DNA of 64,000 nucleotides from Cytidiella melzeri (taxonomy: Eukaryota > Basidiomycota > Agaricomycetes > Polyporales > Irpicaceae), in the NCBI GenBank assembly GCA_022592445.1, contig JABYQR010000093.1, forward strand, positions 1 through 64,000, in the 5' to 3' direction. The notes beneath the pieces are model-generated. The model was not told where the DNA came from and did no database searches. It was given only the letters and a program-made list of their open reading frames with translations. Made by a program: the position numbers and the translations under genes. The stretch's first letter is position 1. Every line of letters begins with the position of its first letter. Of the stretch, positions 1 through 11,588 are shown in pieces.

Positions 1-117
1 GTCATGTGAGCAGTCTGTCACATGTACTTGATCACATGCAAGAGCCATGTGCCATCAATAAGATAAGATAAGAAAATATAAGGAAAAGAAAAGATAAGAG
101 TGTGCATGTTTGTGACA
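1..117 (-). mobile_element. LTR-A family fragment (cut by the window edge)
   Basis: The sequence matches the start (minus strand) of the LTR-A repeats at 3095-3591, 40254-40758 and 46949-47438. Shared features are the run CACATGTACTTGATCACATG, the GATAAGATAAG stretch and the terminal TGTCAC when read on the minus strand. It lies inside the 3' part of the Tc1/mariner transposase pseudogene, so it was inserted later. The rest of the LTR and its other target duplication lie outside the window. Confidence 0.85.
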
Positions 118-1121
118 AGTTGCTGCTTCCAAGACCGTAATTCTAGATGGTCCCAGACATTCTCCAGAATATTCAAATCTGGTGAATTTGGAGGCCAGAG
201 CAATACAGTGATCTTGTTCTCCTTGAATCAAGCTTTGATGTGTGCTTTGGCCCATTGTCCTGTTGGAAAACGATCTGTTGGCAGGTCAAATCTTGGTCTG
301 TCAATGTGCCCAGAAGAGACTCTGATGGGATGAAGCAATAAAGCTTTGCATCCATCTTCCCATTAATGCGCTATAGCCTTCCTTTTCCCTTCAAGGTAAT
401 GCATCCCCACACCATGATACTTCCACCCCTGTGATTCGCTTTCTTCTGCATGTTCTGGTCCCAAAACTCCTTGCCCTGTCTTCTTTGGCAGTATTCCCTC
501 CTATCTGAGCCAAATAGATTAAATTTGGACTCATCTGAGAATACCATTACCCCCCACTCTTTCTGCCCCCATCTGTTTGTATGTCCAGCCCACCACTTGC
601 ACTTCTTTTTATGAGCTAAAGACAGAAACAGCTTTCATTGATGCGCATATCCCTTCAGCCCAATCTTTGGAAGGTTGTGACTCATTGTTGGGGAAGCCAC
701 TTGTGGAAATGGCTTGCGCTGCAGGTCTGTAGCGTTGCATGCCCCTTGCTGTGCCAGAAGTAAAGTGGTGTGACAGAGATTGCAGTCTTGTAAAACGCAA
801 GAACAACCTGTCTTGGGCTTGTTTGCATAGAAATTGGGATTCTGAAATAGGTTTTTGATGGTGGTATACTGGTGGACGGGGACTTTCTTGTGAATGTCAT
901 CCACACTGGCACCTTCATTATGCAGAGCAAATTTGGGCCTTTTTTGGTAGGGGTACACTGCACCATATGTGTGGTCTAGAGTTGGGAGAGTGGGTGGTAT
1001 GTAAAAAAGCACAAGAGTGGTGAAGTGAAAGGATTGAAAAACAAGAATACACAATTTTGAGCTCAAACAGAGTGCAAAAAGTTGTGTGCTTATGGTGTTG
1101 CAATACGTTTTGCCGCTACTG
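118..1121 (-). pseudogene. Tc1/mariner-type transposase, decayed
   Basis: On the minus strand the three acidic blocks of a Tc1-like DDE transposase are readable in different frames: FSDESKFNLFGSD near 510-550, VWGCI near 400, FQQDNGPKHTS near 250 and WPPNSPDLNILENVWDHLE near 140-200. An N-terminal helix-turn-helix part (NATDLQR) lies at about 640-800. The 5' terminal repeat is probably the GCGGCAAAACGTATTGCAAC stretch read on the minus strand and ending near 1121. Frameshifts and stops break the gene, so it cannot make transposase. Its 3' end was hit by an LTR-A insertion. Confidence 0.85.
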
Positions 1122-1364
1122 TGTTAGGGGAGCTCAGAGTGGGCTGCTTTTTTGTGATTTTGGGTCTGATTGATGCTTATTAAGTTGGCATCATTCCAGT
1201 TAATCAGCCTGCTAATTGTGGCACACTCTGAGCACCCTACCAACATCAGTGTGATTTTGGTTGATTCACACTTCAAAGATCAGCAGCATACTTGTAATTC
1301 CTCTAGGATGCGAGTTAACCTATTAGCAACAGTTTCTGTGAGAAGACTTCTTGGTTAGTATAAG
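1122..1364. other. unassigned sequence between the Tc1 remnant and LTR-E
   Basis: No coding potential or known repeat is recognised here. It presumably belongs to the older DNA into which both the Tc1 element and LTR-E were inserted. Confidence 0.4.
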
Positions 1365-2111
1365 TGTCACGGAGACGAAGCTCGACGCAACTATGTGGAA
1401 GACAACGAAGAGGTGGTGGCAGGCTTGAAGCACGATGCTCTCACCAGCTATCAAACTTTATGCAAGTTGCTAGCCCAGTAAAGACCAAGTTAGTATTGAT
1501 ACTACTCGCTATGTAGTACAAGAGGGTTATTGCTTACCTAGCCCAGTAAAGACCAAGAGGTTGAGATGGGGGCTAGGAGCGTACATGTAGCTGCTTATAT
1601 AGACTTCAGGGACCTGCGCACAGACCATGTTAAGGGCAGGCTTTGCAAGAAGCCGTGTGAGCAAAGAACAATAGAACTACCTAAAGGAGAATAATAGCTA
1701 TTGTCTAGACCTTGCCAAGAACTCTACTCGTGAGACAATCTATCTAAAAGGAGACCAACTATTGTATTCCATTCCCACACCTGTGAGAACATCCTTCCAT
1801 AAAGAGAACAATAGGGAAAGAACAACAGGAGCCCATGTGAACGGTATCTATGACGTCAAACCCTAGCTATGGGCTGAGCCATGTGTCTGTAGCCATGTGG
1901 TCTTACTTAAGCTAAGTCACATGCCAGTGTGACGTAGTAGCAAGTAACGTGACCATGTGGAGCATCTAAGCCACGTGATACGGGCGCTTAATAGACGTGA
2001 AACAGGGAGTTTATGCAGAGAAGGTTGCAACTGGGTTGCAGCCCGGAGTTTTATAAATAGAAACGAGAGGTAAATTGCGAAAATCAAGGGCTACTCAGGC
2101 CATCCACGACA
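1365..2111. mobile_element. solo LTR, family E, with target duplication ATAAG
   Basis: The segment begins TGTCACGG and ends CCACGACA, the TG...CA form of LTRs. It is flanked by identical 5-bp sequences ATAAG at 1360-1364 and 2112-2116, as expected after retroelement integration. No internal coding region is attached, so it is a solo LTR left by recombination between the two ends. No second copy is present in this window. Confidence 0.8.
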
Positions 2112-3094
2112 ATAAGACTGCCTATTGAATACGCCTACGTAGCTATCATGTACACTATGTTCCTTTAGGCACATATCTGGCTGCCAGATGGACCAAACCA
2201 GAAAGGGGTCAAGACTTTGTCAATTGACACCAAGTACATACGGTCCCCGTAGAATGACAGATCCCACTCCATAACATTGATGGGACTCAAAATCAAGGAG
2301 GATGTATCACACACAGAGCGGATCTCAAACTACAAGTTGGAGCTATCAAAGAGAATGCAACATTTTAGGTCACCAACATCAGACCAGAAGATTGCATTCT
2401 AGGCCTACCATGGCTTTGCAAAGCAAGCCCAAAGATTAATTGGGCTACCGGAGAAATGGAATTGGAAGCCGAAGAAGACTTCAAACCCTTCCAGTCTATC
2501 ACAGCCAATCAGAAGCAGACACAAGCCTGGCTCAGAGCTGATATTGTTGAGGACACCATGGAAGAGCTTTGGTCCTGTGCTAGCTTTACGTACTCCACAG
2601 ACATTGCTGCTAAAGCCCATCAATGTAAAGAACAGCAGATGTACAAACAGATGGTTCCAGAGAAATACTGTAGACATCAGAAAGTCTTCTCAGAAGAATC
2701 ATCATAGCACCTCCCAAAGCACCAACCCTGGGATCACACAACTGATCTAACAGAGAACCCAAGGATGTTCAGATCCAAGGTCTACCCCATGTCTCCGAAT
2801 GAACAAGCAGAGCTAGACAAGTTTATTGAGAAAATCCTAGCAAAAGGATGTATCCCATCCAAGTCGCCCATGGCCTCACCGGTGTTCTTTGTCAAGAAGA
2901 AGGATTGCAAGCTTCGGCTTGTTTAGGATCATTAACGGTTGAATGACATCACAATCAAAAACCACTACCCACTCCCTTGGTATCAGACATCACCAATTGA
3001 CTTTGTCAAGCCAAGATTTTCACTAAGTTTGACATACAATAGGGTTATCATAACATTTAGATCAAAGAAAATAACAAATAGAAGGGTGCATTTG

Positions 3095-3591
3095 TGTCAC
3101 AAACATGCGCAATTTTTCCCTTTCTTGTCCTTTTTATTTTCCTTATCTTATCTGATCAATAGCACATGGCTCCTGCATGTGATCAGGTACATGTGACAGA
3201 CAGGTCACATGACTATAGAAGGTGCTGGAACATTGTGGAACATTGTAGAACATTGCACCATAGCACACCATATGTTCCCACAGCAGTGTTAGGAACAGAC
3301 CCGGTACTAGGGGTCCTTGTCTGAGATGTATATAAACTCACCCTTAAGCTCCCTAAAGACCTCAGATTCTACCTTCTGGTCTTTAGGTAATGTCCACCCT
3401 GTACTAGGTCCATTGCTGTACTAATATAAGCCTGGTCTTTAGCTCACTGCTGGCTGATCCCTTGTTGTCGTGTCTCCAACCCTCCTCACCACATATATCC
3501 CTGTCGTCATTGTCCACGCAGGTTAGCTCATTGTTCCTCCACCCCGTGGTCATTCCCTCGCTCTGCATAGAGTTTGTTTGTGTTCCTGACA
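3095..3591 (+). mobile_element. solo LTR-A inside the old chromovirus, target duplication ATTTG
   Basis: It starts TGTCACAAACATGC and ends GTTCCTGACA. Identical 5-bp flanks ATTTG lie at 3090-3094 and 3592-3596. Removing the LTR plus one flank restores the RT reading KGAFVTT, stop, GLFKPKVMLFG. It belongs to the same family as the LTRs of the 40-47 kb retrotransposon, in the opposite orientation. Confidence 0.92.
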
Positions 3592-3967
3592 ATTTGTAAC
3601 AACCTGAGGGCTGTTCAAGCCCAAGGTGATGTTGTTTGGCATGACCAATTCTCGAGCCACGTTTCAAGCAATGATGAACTCCATCTTTGCTGATCTCATT
3701 GCGGAAGGAAAGGTCTCTGTGTACCTGGATGACATCCTCATCTTCAGCTCAGACATCACAGAACATTGGAAACTCGTCCATGAGGTACAAGTGAGACTTG
3801 AAGCCAATGACCTGTACCTTTGCCCCAAGAATTGCAAATTTGAACAGTCACAAGTCGAGTACTTAGGTCTGATCATTGGTAACAGAAAAATCTGCATGGA
3901 CTCAGGTAAAATAGAAGCCATAACCAAGTGGCCGGTACCACAGAACCTCCGTGATGTACGTGGCTTT

Positions 3968-4707
3968 TGTTACAAACGGTCTTCACACCCTATTATTTTT
4001 CTTCACTTCTTTGACTATCCTGATAACCAGTAATCTTCTTGACATTTGCCTTGACAATCCAACTTGTCCTTCCTCCCTCATTCCCTGACCCACATCACCT
4101 CCGTTCAACACGGACTATTATGTCATTGGTTGTCTCCTTGTATCCATCCAAACCTCGGACCTAACTTTAATTGATTACCATTGCCTTGGTTCAACCCTCG
4201 GCTTTTCCATACCTCCGTTACCATTCCATTGGGTCTAACCCCGTCTCTCCCCTGTTTTGGGCCCAACCCTGTCTATCTTCTGTTTTAGGTCCAACCCTGT
4301 CCATTCCCTGTTTCGTGTTCAACCCCTTTTCTATTGATCTTCGCCTCATGGCTCACCTTTCTATTGTCCCTTGTTTCTGCACCTTGACAGTCTTTTCTCC
4401 CATTGGCTTTCCAAAGCAGTTATTGTTCTCAGTGTATTGTTCTTCCTTTCTATTCCTCCGATTTGCTACCACTACTCCGGACTGGTCTAAAAGTAGTTAG
4501 GTCAACATGCATAGATAGCCACTAGACATGGGGATAGAACCTCAGTCTATCCACTTCGTATCAATATTCCTTCTATCAACTCATCATCTGTCTGCCATTG
4601 TGCTTGACAGCAACCATGTGGCCTAGACCATCATTTGACCTTGTGTGTACTTACACCAAAGGGTTCTGACTTGACAACTTGTCTCTTGACAATAGTTGGT
4701 CTTAACA
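3968..4707 (+). mobile_element. solo LTR-B inside the old chromovirus, target duplication GCTTT
   Basis: It starts TGTTACAAACGGTC and ends GGTCTTAACA, with perfect 5-bp flanks GCTTT at 3963-3967 and 4708-4712. Removing it rejoins the RT reading LRDVRGFIGFANFF. A second copy of the same 740-bp length is at 10192-10931 on the other strand. Degenerate copies of a roughly 30-bp unit (CCAACCCTGTC...CCTGTTT) lie inside it. Confidence 0.92.
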
Positions 4708-5052
4708 GCTTTATTGGATTTGCAAACTTCTTTTGACGCTTCATCAAGGATTTTGCATGGCACACTCGTCCCCTCCACAACCTCACTAAGAAAGATCAGC
4801 CTTGGAAGTGGGGAGAAGCACAGCAGACCACTTTCCAGATGCTCAAAGACGTGTTTACCCAGGAACCTATCCTAGTCACGTGGGAACCAGACCGACCTAC
4901 ACATATTGAGGTCAATGCATCAGGCTTTGCAACTGGAGGTCTTCTGTTACAGAGACTATAGGATGTACAATGCACCCCGTAGCATTTCAATCCCAGTCTA
5001 TGGACGAAGCAGAATGGAACTACGAGATCTATAATCAAGAAATGCTCGCTAT

Positions 5053-5740
5053 TGTCACAGATTTTCAATGTTTCTACAAGACTTGCCTTACCAGGCAACG
5101 GTATTATTGGAATATTTAAGTGCTTGTCAAGCGCTTATCCGGCGTCTATTTAGGCGCTTATCCAGCACTTATCTGGCGCTTATTCTCAGTGCCTATCAAT
5201 TGATGCGCTGATGCGCCTCCTGTCTCTGATGCGCTGATGCGCTCCTGCCTTTATCTGTGTATCACATGATAGAACTCTCTGGAACATTGTGGAACATGCT
5301 GGAACTATGATGTCATAGTATAGAACATTCCATTAGATGATGTCATAGTATAGAACCTTCTGGAAAAGTCTAGCCTTGTCTTAGAACAAGCTAGAACAAG
5401 TCTAGCCTTGGAACTGGGTCATGGGGTCAGGTCATGGGGACAATTGCTATTGGTTGATTATTGAAGTGGCACCACTAGGGCATAGGGCATGCTTAGTAAG
5501 GTAGATTAATTTGCTTACTCATGTAGGTATTAGGGGTCTTAGGGTAGTACCTGGGGTCCTCCCCTTCATGTATATATAGAGGCACTCCTGAGGGCATATC
5601 CCCTCAGTCTTATCCACTCTGTTGATAAAGGACTACCTTGTACTCTCCAGTACTTCGCTCACCACATCTCTTACTCTCTATATCTCTATCTCCCCTTCAA
5701 GTTAACCACTTATCTGGTGAGTGTAACCTTAACTGTTACA
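5053..5740 (+). mobile_element. solo LTR-C inside the old chromovirus, target duplication GCTAT
   Basis: It starts TGTCACAGATTTTC and ends CTTAACTGTTACA, with perfect flanks GCTAT at 5048-5052 and 5741-5745. It contains short direct repeats (GCGCTTAT, GATGCGCTGATGCGC) and a promoter-like TATATATAGAGG. A second copy lies at 10118-11588 on the minus strand. Confidence 0.92.
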
Positions 5741-5759
5741 GCTATCATCAGAGCTCTGG

Positions 5760-6549
5760 TGACATGGATAGTCCAACAGACCGGATTTTTCCAACATTGT
5801 CACAAGTTTATAGCCTTAAGCGCCTATCTAGAGCGCTTATTTTCTGGCTAGGAGTGTTACCAGACCTAACCCTAACCTGGGTCACGTGACATCCTGCCTT
5901 ATTTATCAATAGTCCAGACCCAAACCCTAGACTCAGTCTGGAGCGGTTCCAGATCAACCTAGGCTATTGTTCTATTGTTCCTCTTCCATTGATAGGGATT
6001 CCCCAGGGATTCCCCCAGTTTCTATTGTTCTATTGTTCCTATTCTATTGTTCCATTGTTCTATTGCTCTAGTGTTCTAGCTCTATTGTTCTCCGTACCCT
6101 GCTCCTTGACAGTTACTCAGGTCCTTGACAGTTACCCTGGTCCTTGACAGTTACTCTGGTCCTTGACAGTTACTCAGGTCCTTGACAGTTACCCTGGTCC
6201 CTTATTGTTCTATTGTTACTCCAGCCCCACAGTTACTCCAGTCCCTAGTGTGGGAACTTGTGCACAGACCACCCAGCCACAGTATATATAGTAGACCTTA
6301 CCCTCCCTAGCTCTGCATCTTGACCTCTCTGTCATTTGCACTGCTAGGTGAGTTACTGCATGTAACTTAGTATCATACCATATTAACTCTGTCATTTGCA
6401 CTGCTAGTATCCGGCCTCTGTGCCTGCTTGCCTGCTTATCATCGACTTTGACCTCGTTGTCGTCGTTGGAGATCTACTTCCACTTCTACTTCCTCCCCTC
6501 TTCACCCTTGTTTAGGGTTTATCAGCATAGCAGCAGTCGCTCCGCGACA
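5760..6549 (+). mobile_element. solo LTR-D inside the old chromovirus, target duplication TCTGG
   Basis: It starts TGACATGGATAG and ends GCTCCGCGACA, with perfect flanks TCTGG at 5755-5759 and 6550-6554. Removing LTR-C and LTR-D together restores the RNase H reading LAIIRALEDWRHYLEEL. It is the same family as the chromovirus's own 3' LTR at 8450-9063, so a relative jumped into this copy and then collapsed to a solo LTR. It is longer than that copy partly because of a tandem repeat at 6103-6197. Confidence 0.92.
6103..6197. repeat. five tandem 19-bp repeats inside LTR-D
   Basis: Five exact-length units read TCCTTGACAGTTACTCAGG with small changes (CTCAGG, CCCTGG, CTCTGG). The array is missing from the LTR-D copy at 8450-9063. 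Confidence 0.95.
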
Positions 6550-8436
6550 TCTGGAAGATTGGCGCCATTACTTAGAAGAATTAACCGCGCCCTTTGAGAT
6601 CATCACAGATCATAAAAATCTGCTGTACTGGTGTACCACTCAGGACCAGTCTAGACGACAAGCTTGGTGGTCCTTGTACCTTAGCCAGTTTGATTTCATG
6701 TCAACACACAAACCCGGAGAGACCCTTACTCAAGGTGACCCGCTGTCCAGAGTTAGAACCTTGGAAGTGTTAGATGCATCAGACAACAAAGAACAAGTTG
6801 TGCTGAAACTCAAATACTTTTAAACCATAGCTGCCTCAAGTACTCTAGAAACAGACCTGTTGGAAGCTCAAATTAGAGACATCAGCCTTTGAGAAGCAGA
6901 GGTTGTTTAGGGATTAGCCAAACTTAAGAAGGACAGACCCCGGAAGTTGACGGACGGTGGGCTGGAGTGGGAAGAAGACAGCGGACTGGTGTACTACAAA
7001 GAAAAGCTATACATTTCCAAGGATTGAGAAATCCAAAAGGAGATTGTACGTTGATGCCATGATGCGTTACCAGCAGGACATCCAGGCAAACATGCCACCC
7101 TGGAACTAGTAACACAGCACTATTGGTGGCCTCACATGGCATCATTTGTGGAACAATATGTCCTTGTATGTGACAAATCTCAGCAAACCAAACCAGCACA
7201 GCACCCGGTTGCCCCAATACAGCCCATCGAAGTACCAGACAGACCTTGGCAGGTGGTCGGTGTAGACTTAGTCAGACCACTCCCACGTAGTAATGGTTTT
7301 GACATGATTGCCATGTACACAGACTTGTTCAGCAAGCAAACACATGTAATCCCGACACAGGCTACTGTCACAGCAGACAGTATAGCCAACCTTCACATCA
7401 AAGAAGTGTTCAGGCTCCACAGCATTTCCCAACAGTTTATATCTGATAGAGGACCCAGTTTGCAGCTCGTGTCATGCAAGCGTTGTACAAACGGCTAGGC
7501 ATCACTGGCACTATGACTACAGCCTAACACCCTCAGGCCAATGGTCAAACAGAAAGAGCTAATTGAGAGGTAGAAAAGATTCTACCACTCTTTGTTGACC
7601 AACGACAGGATGATTGGGCAGGATACATCCCAGTGGCTGAATTTGCCATCAACTCTCTGGTCAACTCATTTACTCAGCACTCTCCATTTGAAGTCATGTA
7701 CAGGTATCTACCGGACTTTACCATACCCATTGGTTGTCAAAGTTGCCTGCTAAACCTAGATGCACGTCTAGGAAAGCTCAGACAGGTTCAGGCAGAAGCT
7801 GAAGCTGCCTCGCGTCTATCTAAGGAAAAGATGGCTGAAGCCTCCGGATACACCCGCAAAGCTACTCCAGTCTTCAAGAAAGGGGACCTCGTGTGGTTGT
7901 CTTCCAAGAACGTCGAAGTACATCAGTAATATGACAAGCTAGGACCTAGACAGCTTGGTCCCTTCACAGTCCTTCAGAAAAACCGGTGAACATACACATC
8001 AGATCAAACTCAAATCTGGATATTGTATTCATGACAACATCAATGTTGAATGGCTATCCCCGTACAGAGGAAATAAAATAAATGGGCCAATACCAGAACC
8101 ACCAGCACCAATAATAGTAGACGGTGAACAAGTTTATGAAGTTGAGAAGATCCTAGATAGTTGGATCTATCAGAAACAAATGCAGTACCTAGTCAAATGT
8201 AAAGGCTATGGAGAAGGCAATGTAACGTGGGAACCTGCAGTAAATCTGACCAATGCAAAAGAGAGCATTGCAGAGTTCCACGCCAGACATGGCAATGCAC
8301 CCCAGAAATTGCCCAAAGCACTCTTCGACTCCATTCCTTGGAAACCGTTGGAGAACATCACAGAAGCTATTGCATCTGACCTCAAGTGAGCAAATAGTAG
8401 ATTTTCTGGTCTTAGTTCATCGAGGCGATGAATTTT

Positions 8437-8449
8437 AGGAGGGGGGTAA
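8437..8449 (+). promoter_or_regulatory. polypurine tract of the old chromovirus
   Basis: AGGAGGGGGGTAA directly precedes the 3' LTR start TGACATGG and follows the end of the chromodomain reading frame. This is the expected place for the plus-strand primer of reverse transcription. The same 13 bases occur in the LTR-A element (40759-40771, minus strand). Confidence 0.85.
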
Positions 8450-9063
8450 TGACATGGATAGTCCAATAGAGACCGGATTTCTCCATCATAGTCACAAGTT
8501 TACAGTATCAGGCGCCTATCTAGAGTGCTTATTTTCTGGCTAGGATTGTTACTGTGCCTAACCCTAACCTGGGTCACGTGACATCCTGCCTTATCTATCA
8601 ATAGTCCAGACTCAAACCGTAGACTCAATCTGGAGCATTTCCAGATCAACCTAGGCTATTGTTCTATTGTTCCCCTTCCATTGTTCTACGTACTCTGGTC
8701 CCTTATTATTACCCTGGTCCCTGATTGTTCTATTGTTACTCCAGCCCCACAGTTACTCCAGTCCCTAGTGTGGGAACTTGCACACAGACCATCCAAACAT
8801 GGTACATATAGTAGACCTTACCCTCCCTAGCTCTGCATCTTGACCTCTCTGTCATTTACACTGCTAGGTGAGTTACTGCATTCAACATAGTATCATACCT
8901 TATTAACTCTGTCATTTGCACTGCTAGTATCCAGCCTCAGTGCCTGCTTTCCTGCTCATCATCAACTTTGACCTTGTTGTCATCGTTAAAGATCTACCAC
9001 CCCTTCCACTCTACTTCACTCCCTTGTTAGGGTTATCAGCATAGCAGCTGTTGCTCCTCGACA
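8450..9063 (+). mobile_element. 3' LTR (family D) of the old chromovirus
   Basis: It begins TGACATGG right after the polypurine tract and ends CTCCTCGACA. It aligns along its length with LTR-D at 5760-6549 apart from the missing tandem repeat. It contains promoter-like ATATAGTAGACC and a repeated GTCATTTRCACTGCTAG unit. The matching 5' LTR is not in the window. Confidence 0.88.
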
Positions 9064-10039
9064 ACAGGTAAGGGAAGTGTGCAGGACTACCAGGTGCATC
9101 ATTGGTAGTGGGGGAGCTGTTGAAAGTGGAAAGACGAGCATAATTGTAAAGGAAGTGAATAAAGGCTCTGCCATGACCAAAGGAAGAGTTGAATAGGAAG
9201 AAAAGGGGTTTGGAAAGACATAGAGAAAAAATGTTGAATCTGAGGAAGGAGGTGGGAATTGGTAACATGCAACATGTGGTGTTTGGAGATGAGTGTTGAG
9301 GAGGATGCCTTGTTGGTATAGGGTGAGGGAGGTCCAGAAGGTGCTTATAAGGTGTTGCTTGTGATCCACATGGATATGACCTAACTGGTCACAGTTTTAT
9401 CCAAACAAAAGTGTTGTGTCATGCAAGAAGGCAGTGATGGCACTGGTATAGTGAAGGGCAGATAAAGGAATAGAAGAAACAATAATAAAAGCGAGGTAAA
9501 CTGGAATGAAAATTGATCAACCATGCGTTTCAATCCAAAGAAACATGCAGGGAAAAGGATGGAGATCACAGTAGTGACAAAGACAATGTAAGAGAACAAT
9601 TTAGTTCCACGTAGGTATGAAGGAACTGGTGGCAGAGCAACTCTTGATGTAGTGTGAGCCTCTTTCAAGGGCTTCATGTTGTTTATGAATAACAATGTTG
9701 ATGTGATATTAGATGAGGAGGACAGAGAAGATGAGGGAGGCAGGGGCAGCAACTTGCGGGAGTAGCGCCAGCAAGTGGCAAGATACAATTCCTGAAGTCC
9801 AAAATGTGATTTGAATGTTTTACATCTCAAATGAAAGGATGTGTTTAGTTTATAGTAAAGCATGTGTATTTCAACTGAACATTTGCATCCTTAACCAACT
9901 GTTATTGACAGATCACAGTTTATTTCTGTAGTATGACCATTGTGTTCAGTATGTTTATCAGTGTGTATCCCATTGTGAGACCATATATGAGCATTGTTAT
10001 GAATAATATGGCAAGTGAAATGGCTGTCAACATGTAGTT
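9064..10039 (-). pseudogene. unrecognised broken reading frame, part 1
   Basis: On the minus strand this DNA continues the reading frame of 11944-12360 once the LTR-A insertion and one TAGTT are removed: the frame runs from RYEFNLRGINY straight into a hydrophobic stretch (LTAISLAILFITMLIYG) and stops near 9920. Further down, 9381-9863 holds a serine-rich and hydrophobic minus-strand frame without a recognisable family. It may be an old transposon gene or a decayed host membrane-protein gene. Confidence 0.35.
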
Positions 10040-10117
10040 TGTCAGGAACACAACCAAACTCTGATGCAAGCAAACTCGCATGGACAATGACAATGAGGGG
10101 GATGATGATGATGAGAG

Positions 10118-11588
10118 TGTAACAGTTAAGGTTACACTCACCAGATAAGGTGGTTAACTTGAGGGAGAGAGAGAGAGATAGAGAGTAGAGTTGTTAAGAC
10201 CGACTATTGTCAAGGGACAAGTTGTCAGGTCAGAACCCTTTGGTGTAGCTACACTCAAGGTCTGATGATGGTCTAGGCCGCGCAGTCACTGTCAAGCACA
10301 GTGGCAGACAGATGATGGTTCGATAGAAGGAATATTGATATGAAGTGGATAGACTGAGGTTCTAGCCCCATGTCTAGCAGCTATTTATACATGTTGACCT
10401 AACTACTTTTGGACCAGTCCAAGGTAGTGGTAGCGAATCAGAGGAACAGAAAGGAAGAACAATACACAGAGAGCAGCCACTACTCTGGAAAGCCAATGAG
10501 AGAAAAGACCGTCAAGGTGCAGAAACAAGGAACAATAGAATGGTGAAACATGAGGCAGAGATCAATAGAGAAGGGGTTGAACCCGAAACAGGGGATAGAC
10601 GGAGTTGGATCCGAAACAGGGGATAGACAGGGATGGACCTGAAACAGGGGATAGATGGGGTTAGACCCAATGGAGTGGTAACGGAGGTATGGAAAGGCCG
10701 AGGGTTGAACCAAGGCAATGGTAACCAATTGGAGTTAGGTCCAAGGTTTGAATGGACACCAGAAGGCAACTGGTAACATAATAGTCCGTGTTGAACAGAG
10801 GCAATGTGGATCAGGGAATGATGGAGGAAAGACGAGTTGGATTGTAGAGGTAATTGTAAAGAAGATAACTAGTTATCAAGGCAATCAAAGAAGTAAAGAA
10901 AAATAATAGGGTGTGAAGACCATTTGTAACAAGAGTGTTAGTGAGAGTGTGTACTGGGGAGTACAAAGTAGTCCTTGATCAACAGAGTGGATAAGACTGA
11001 GGGGATATGCTCTCAGGAGTGCCTCTATATATACATGAATGGGGAGGACCCCAGGTACTACCCTAAGACCCCTAATACCTACATGAGTAAGTGAAGTAAT
11101 CTACCTTACTAAGCATGCCCTATGCCCTAGTGGTGCCACTTCAATAATCAACCAATAGCAATTGTCCCCATTACCTGACCCCATGATCCAGTTCCAAGGC
11201 TAGACTTGTTCTAGCTTGTTCTAAGACAAGGCTAGACTTATCCAGAAGGTTCTAAGAACTATGACATCATCTACTAGAATGTTCTACGCTATGACATCAT
11301 AGTTCCAGCAGGTTCCAGAAGATTCTAGAAGGTTCCAGAGAGTTCCATCATATGATACACAGATAAAGAAAGGAGTGCATCAGCGCATCAGAGACAGAGG
11401 GTGCATCAGTGCGTCAATTGATAGGCACTGAGAAAAAGCACCGGAATAAGCGCCTGATAAGTGCCGATTAAGTGCCTAAATAGAAGCCGGATAAGCGCTG
11501 GATAAGTGCCAGATAAGCACTTAAATATTCCCAATAATATCATTGCCTGGTAAGGCAAGTCTTGTAGAAACATTGAAAATCTGTGACA
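10118..11588 (-). mobile_element. solo LTR-C nested in LTR-A, target duplication GAGAG
   Basis: It starts (plus strand) TGTAACAGTTAAGG and ends AAAATCTGTGACA, the reverse complement of the LTR-C ends. Flanks GAGAG are at 10113-10117 and 11589-11593. It is itself interrupted by LTR-B at 10192-10931. Confidence 0.92.
10192..10931 (-). mobile_element. solo LTR-B nested in LTR-C, target duplication AGAGT
   Basis: It starts (plus strand) TGTTAAGACCGAC and ends CCATTTGTAACA, reverse-complement to the LTR-B copy at 3968-4707 and the same 740-bp length. Flanks AGAGT are at 10187-10191 and 10932-10936. It is the youngest layer of a three-level nest. Confidence 0.93.

Larger units (their letters stand above)
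2112..8449 (+). pseudogene. old Ty3/gypsy chromovirus polyprotein remnant, split by four solo LTRs
   Basis: The protease part shows HNIDGTQNQGG and ILGLPWLCKASPKINW (2265-2445). The reverse transcriptase part starts near 2790 and shows SPMASPVFFVKKKD. After the first solo LTR it continues with LFGMTNSRATFQ and VYLDDILIFSS (3620-3760), then RNase H from about 4713 and again from 6550. The zinc-binding integrase N-terminus (7040-7200), the integrase core (SDRG near 7445) and the chromodomain (YEVEKILDSWIY to VTWEPAVN, 8138-8250) follow. Many stops and frameshifts show it is dead. No gag and no 5' LTR are seen. Removing the four solo LTRs with one copy of each target duplication rejoins RT and RNase H in one reading order. 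Confidence 0.93.

Noticed and set aside
4171..4500. 109-codon frame inside LTR-B
   Set aside because: It lies wholly within an LTR, and the copy at 10192-10931 holds it only in part, so it is LTR sequence rather than a gene.
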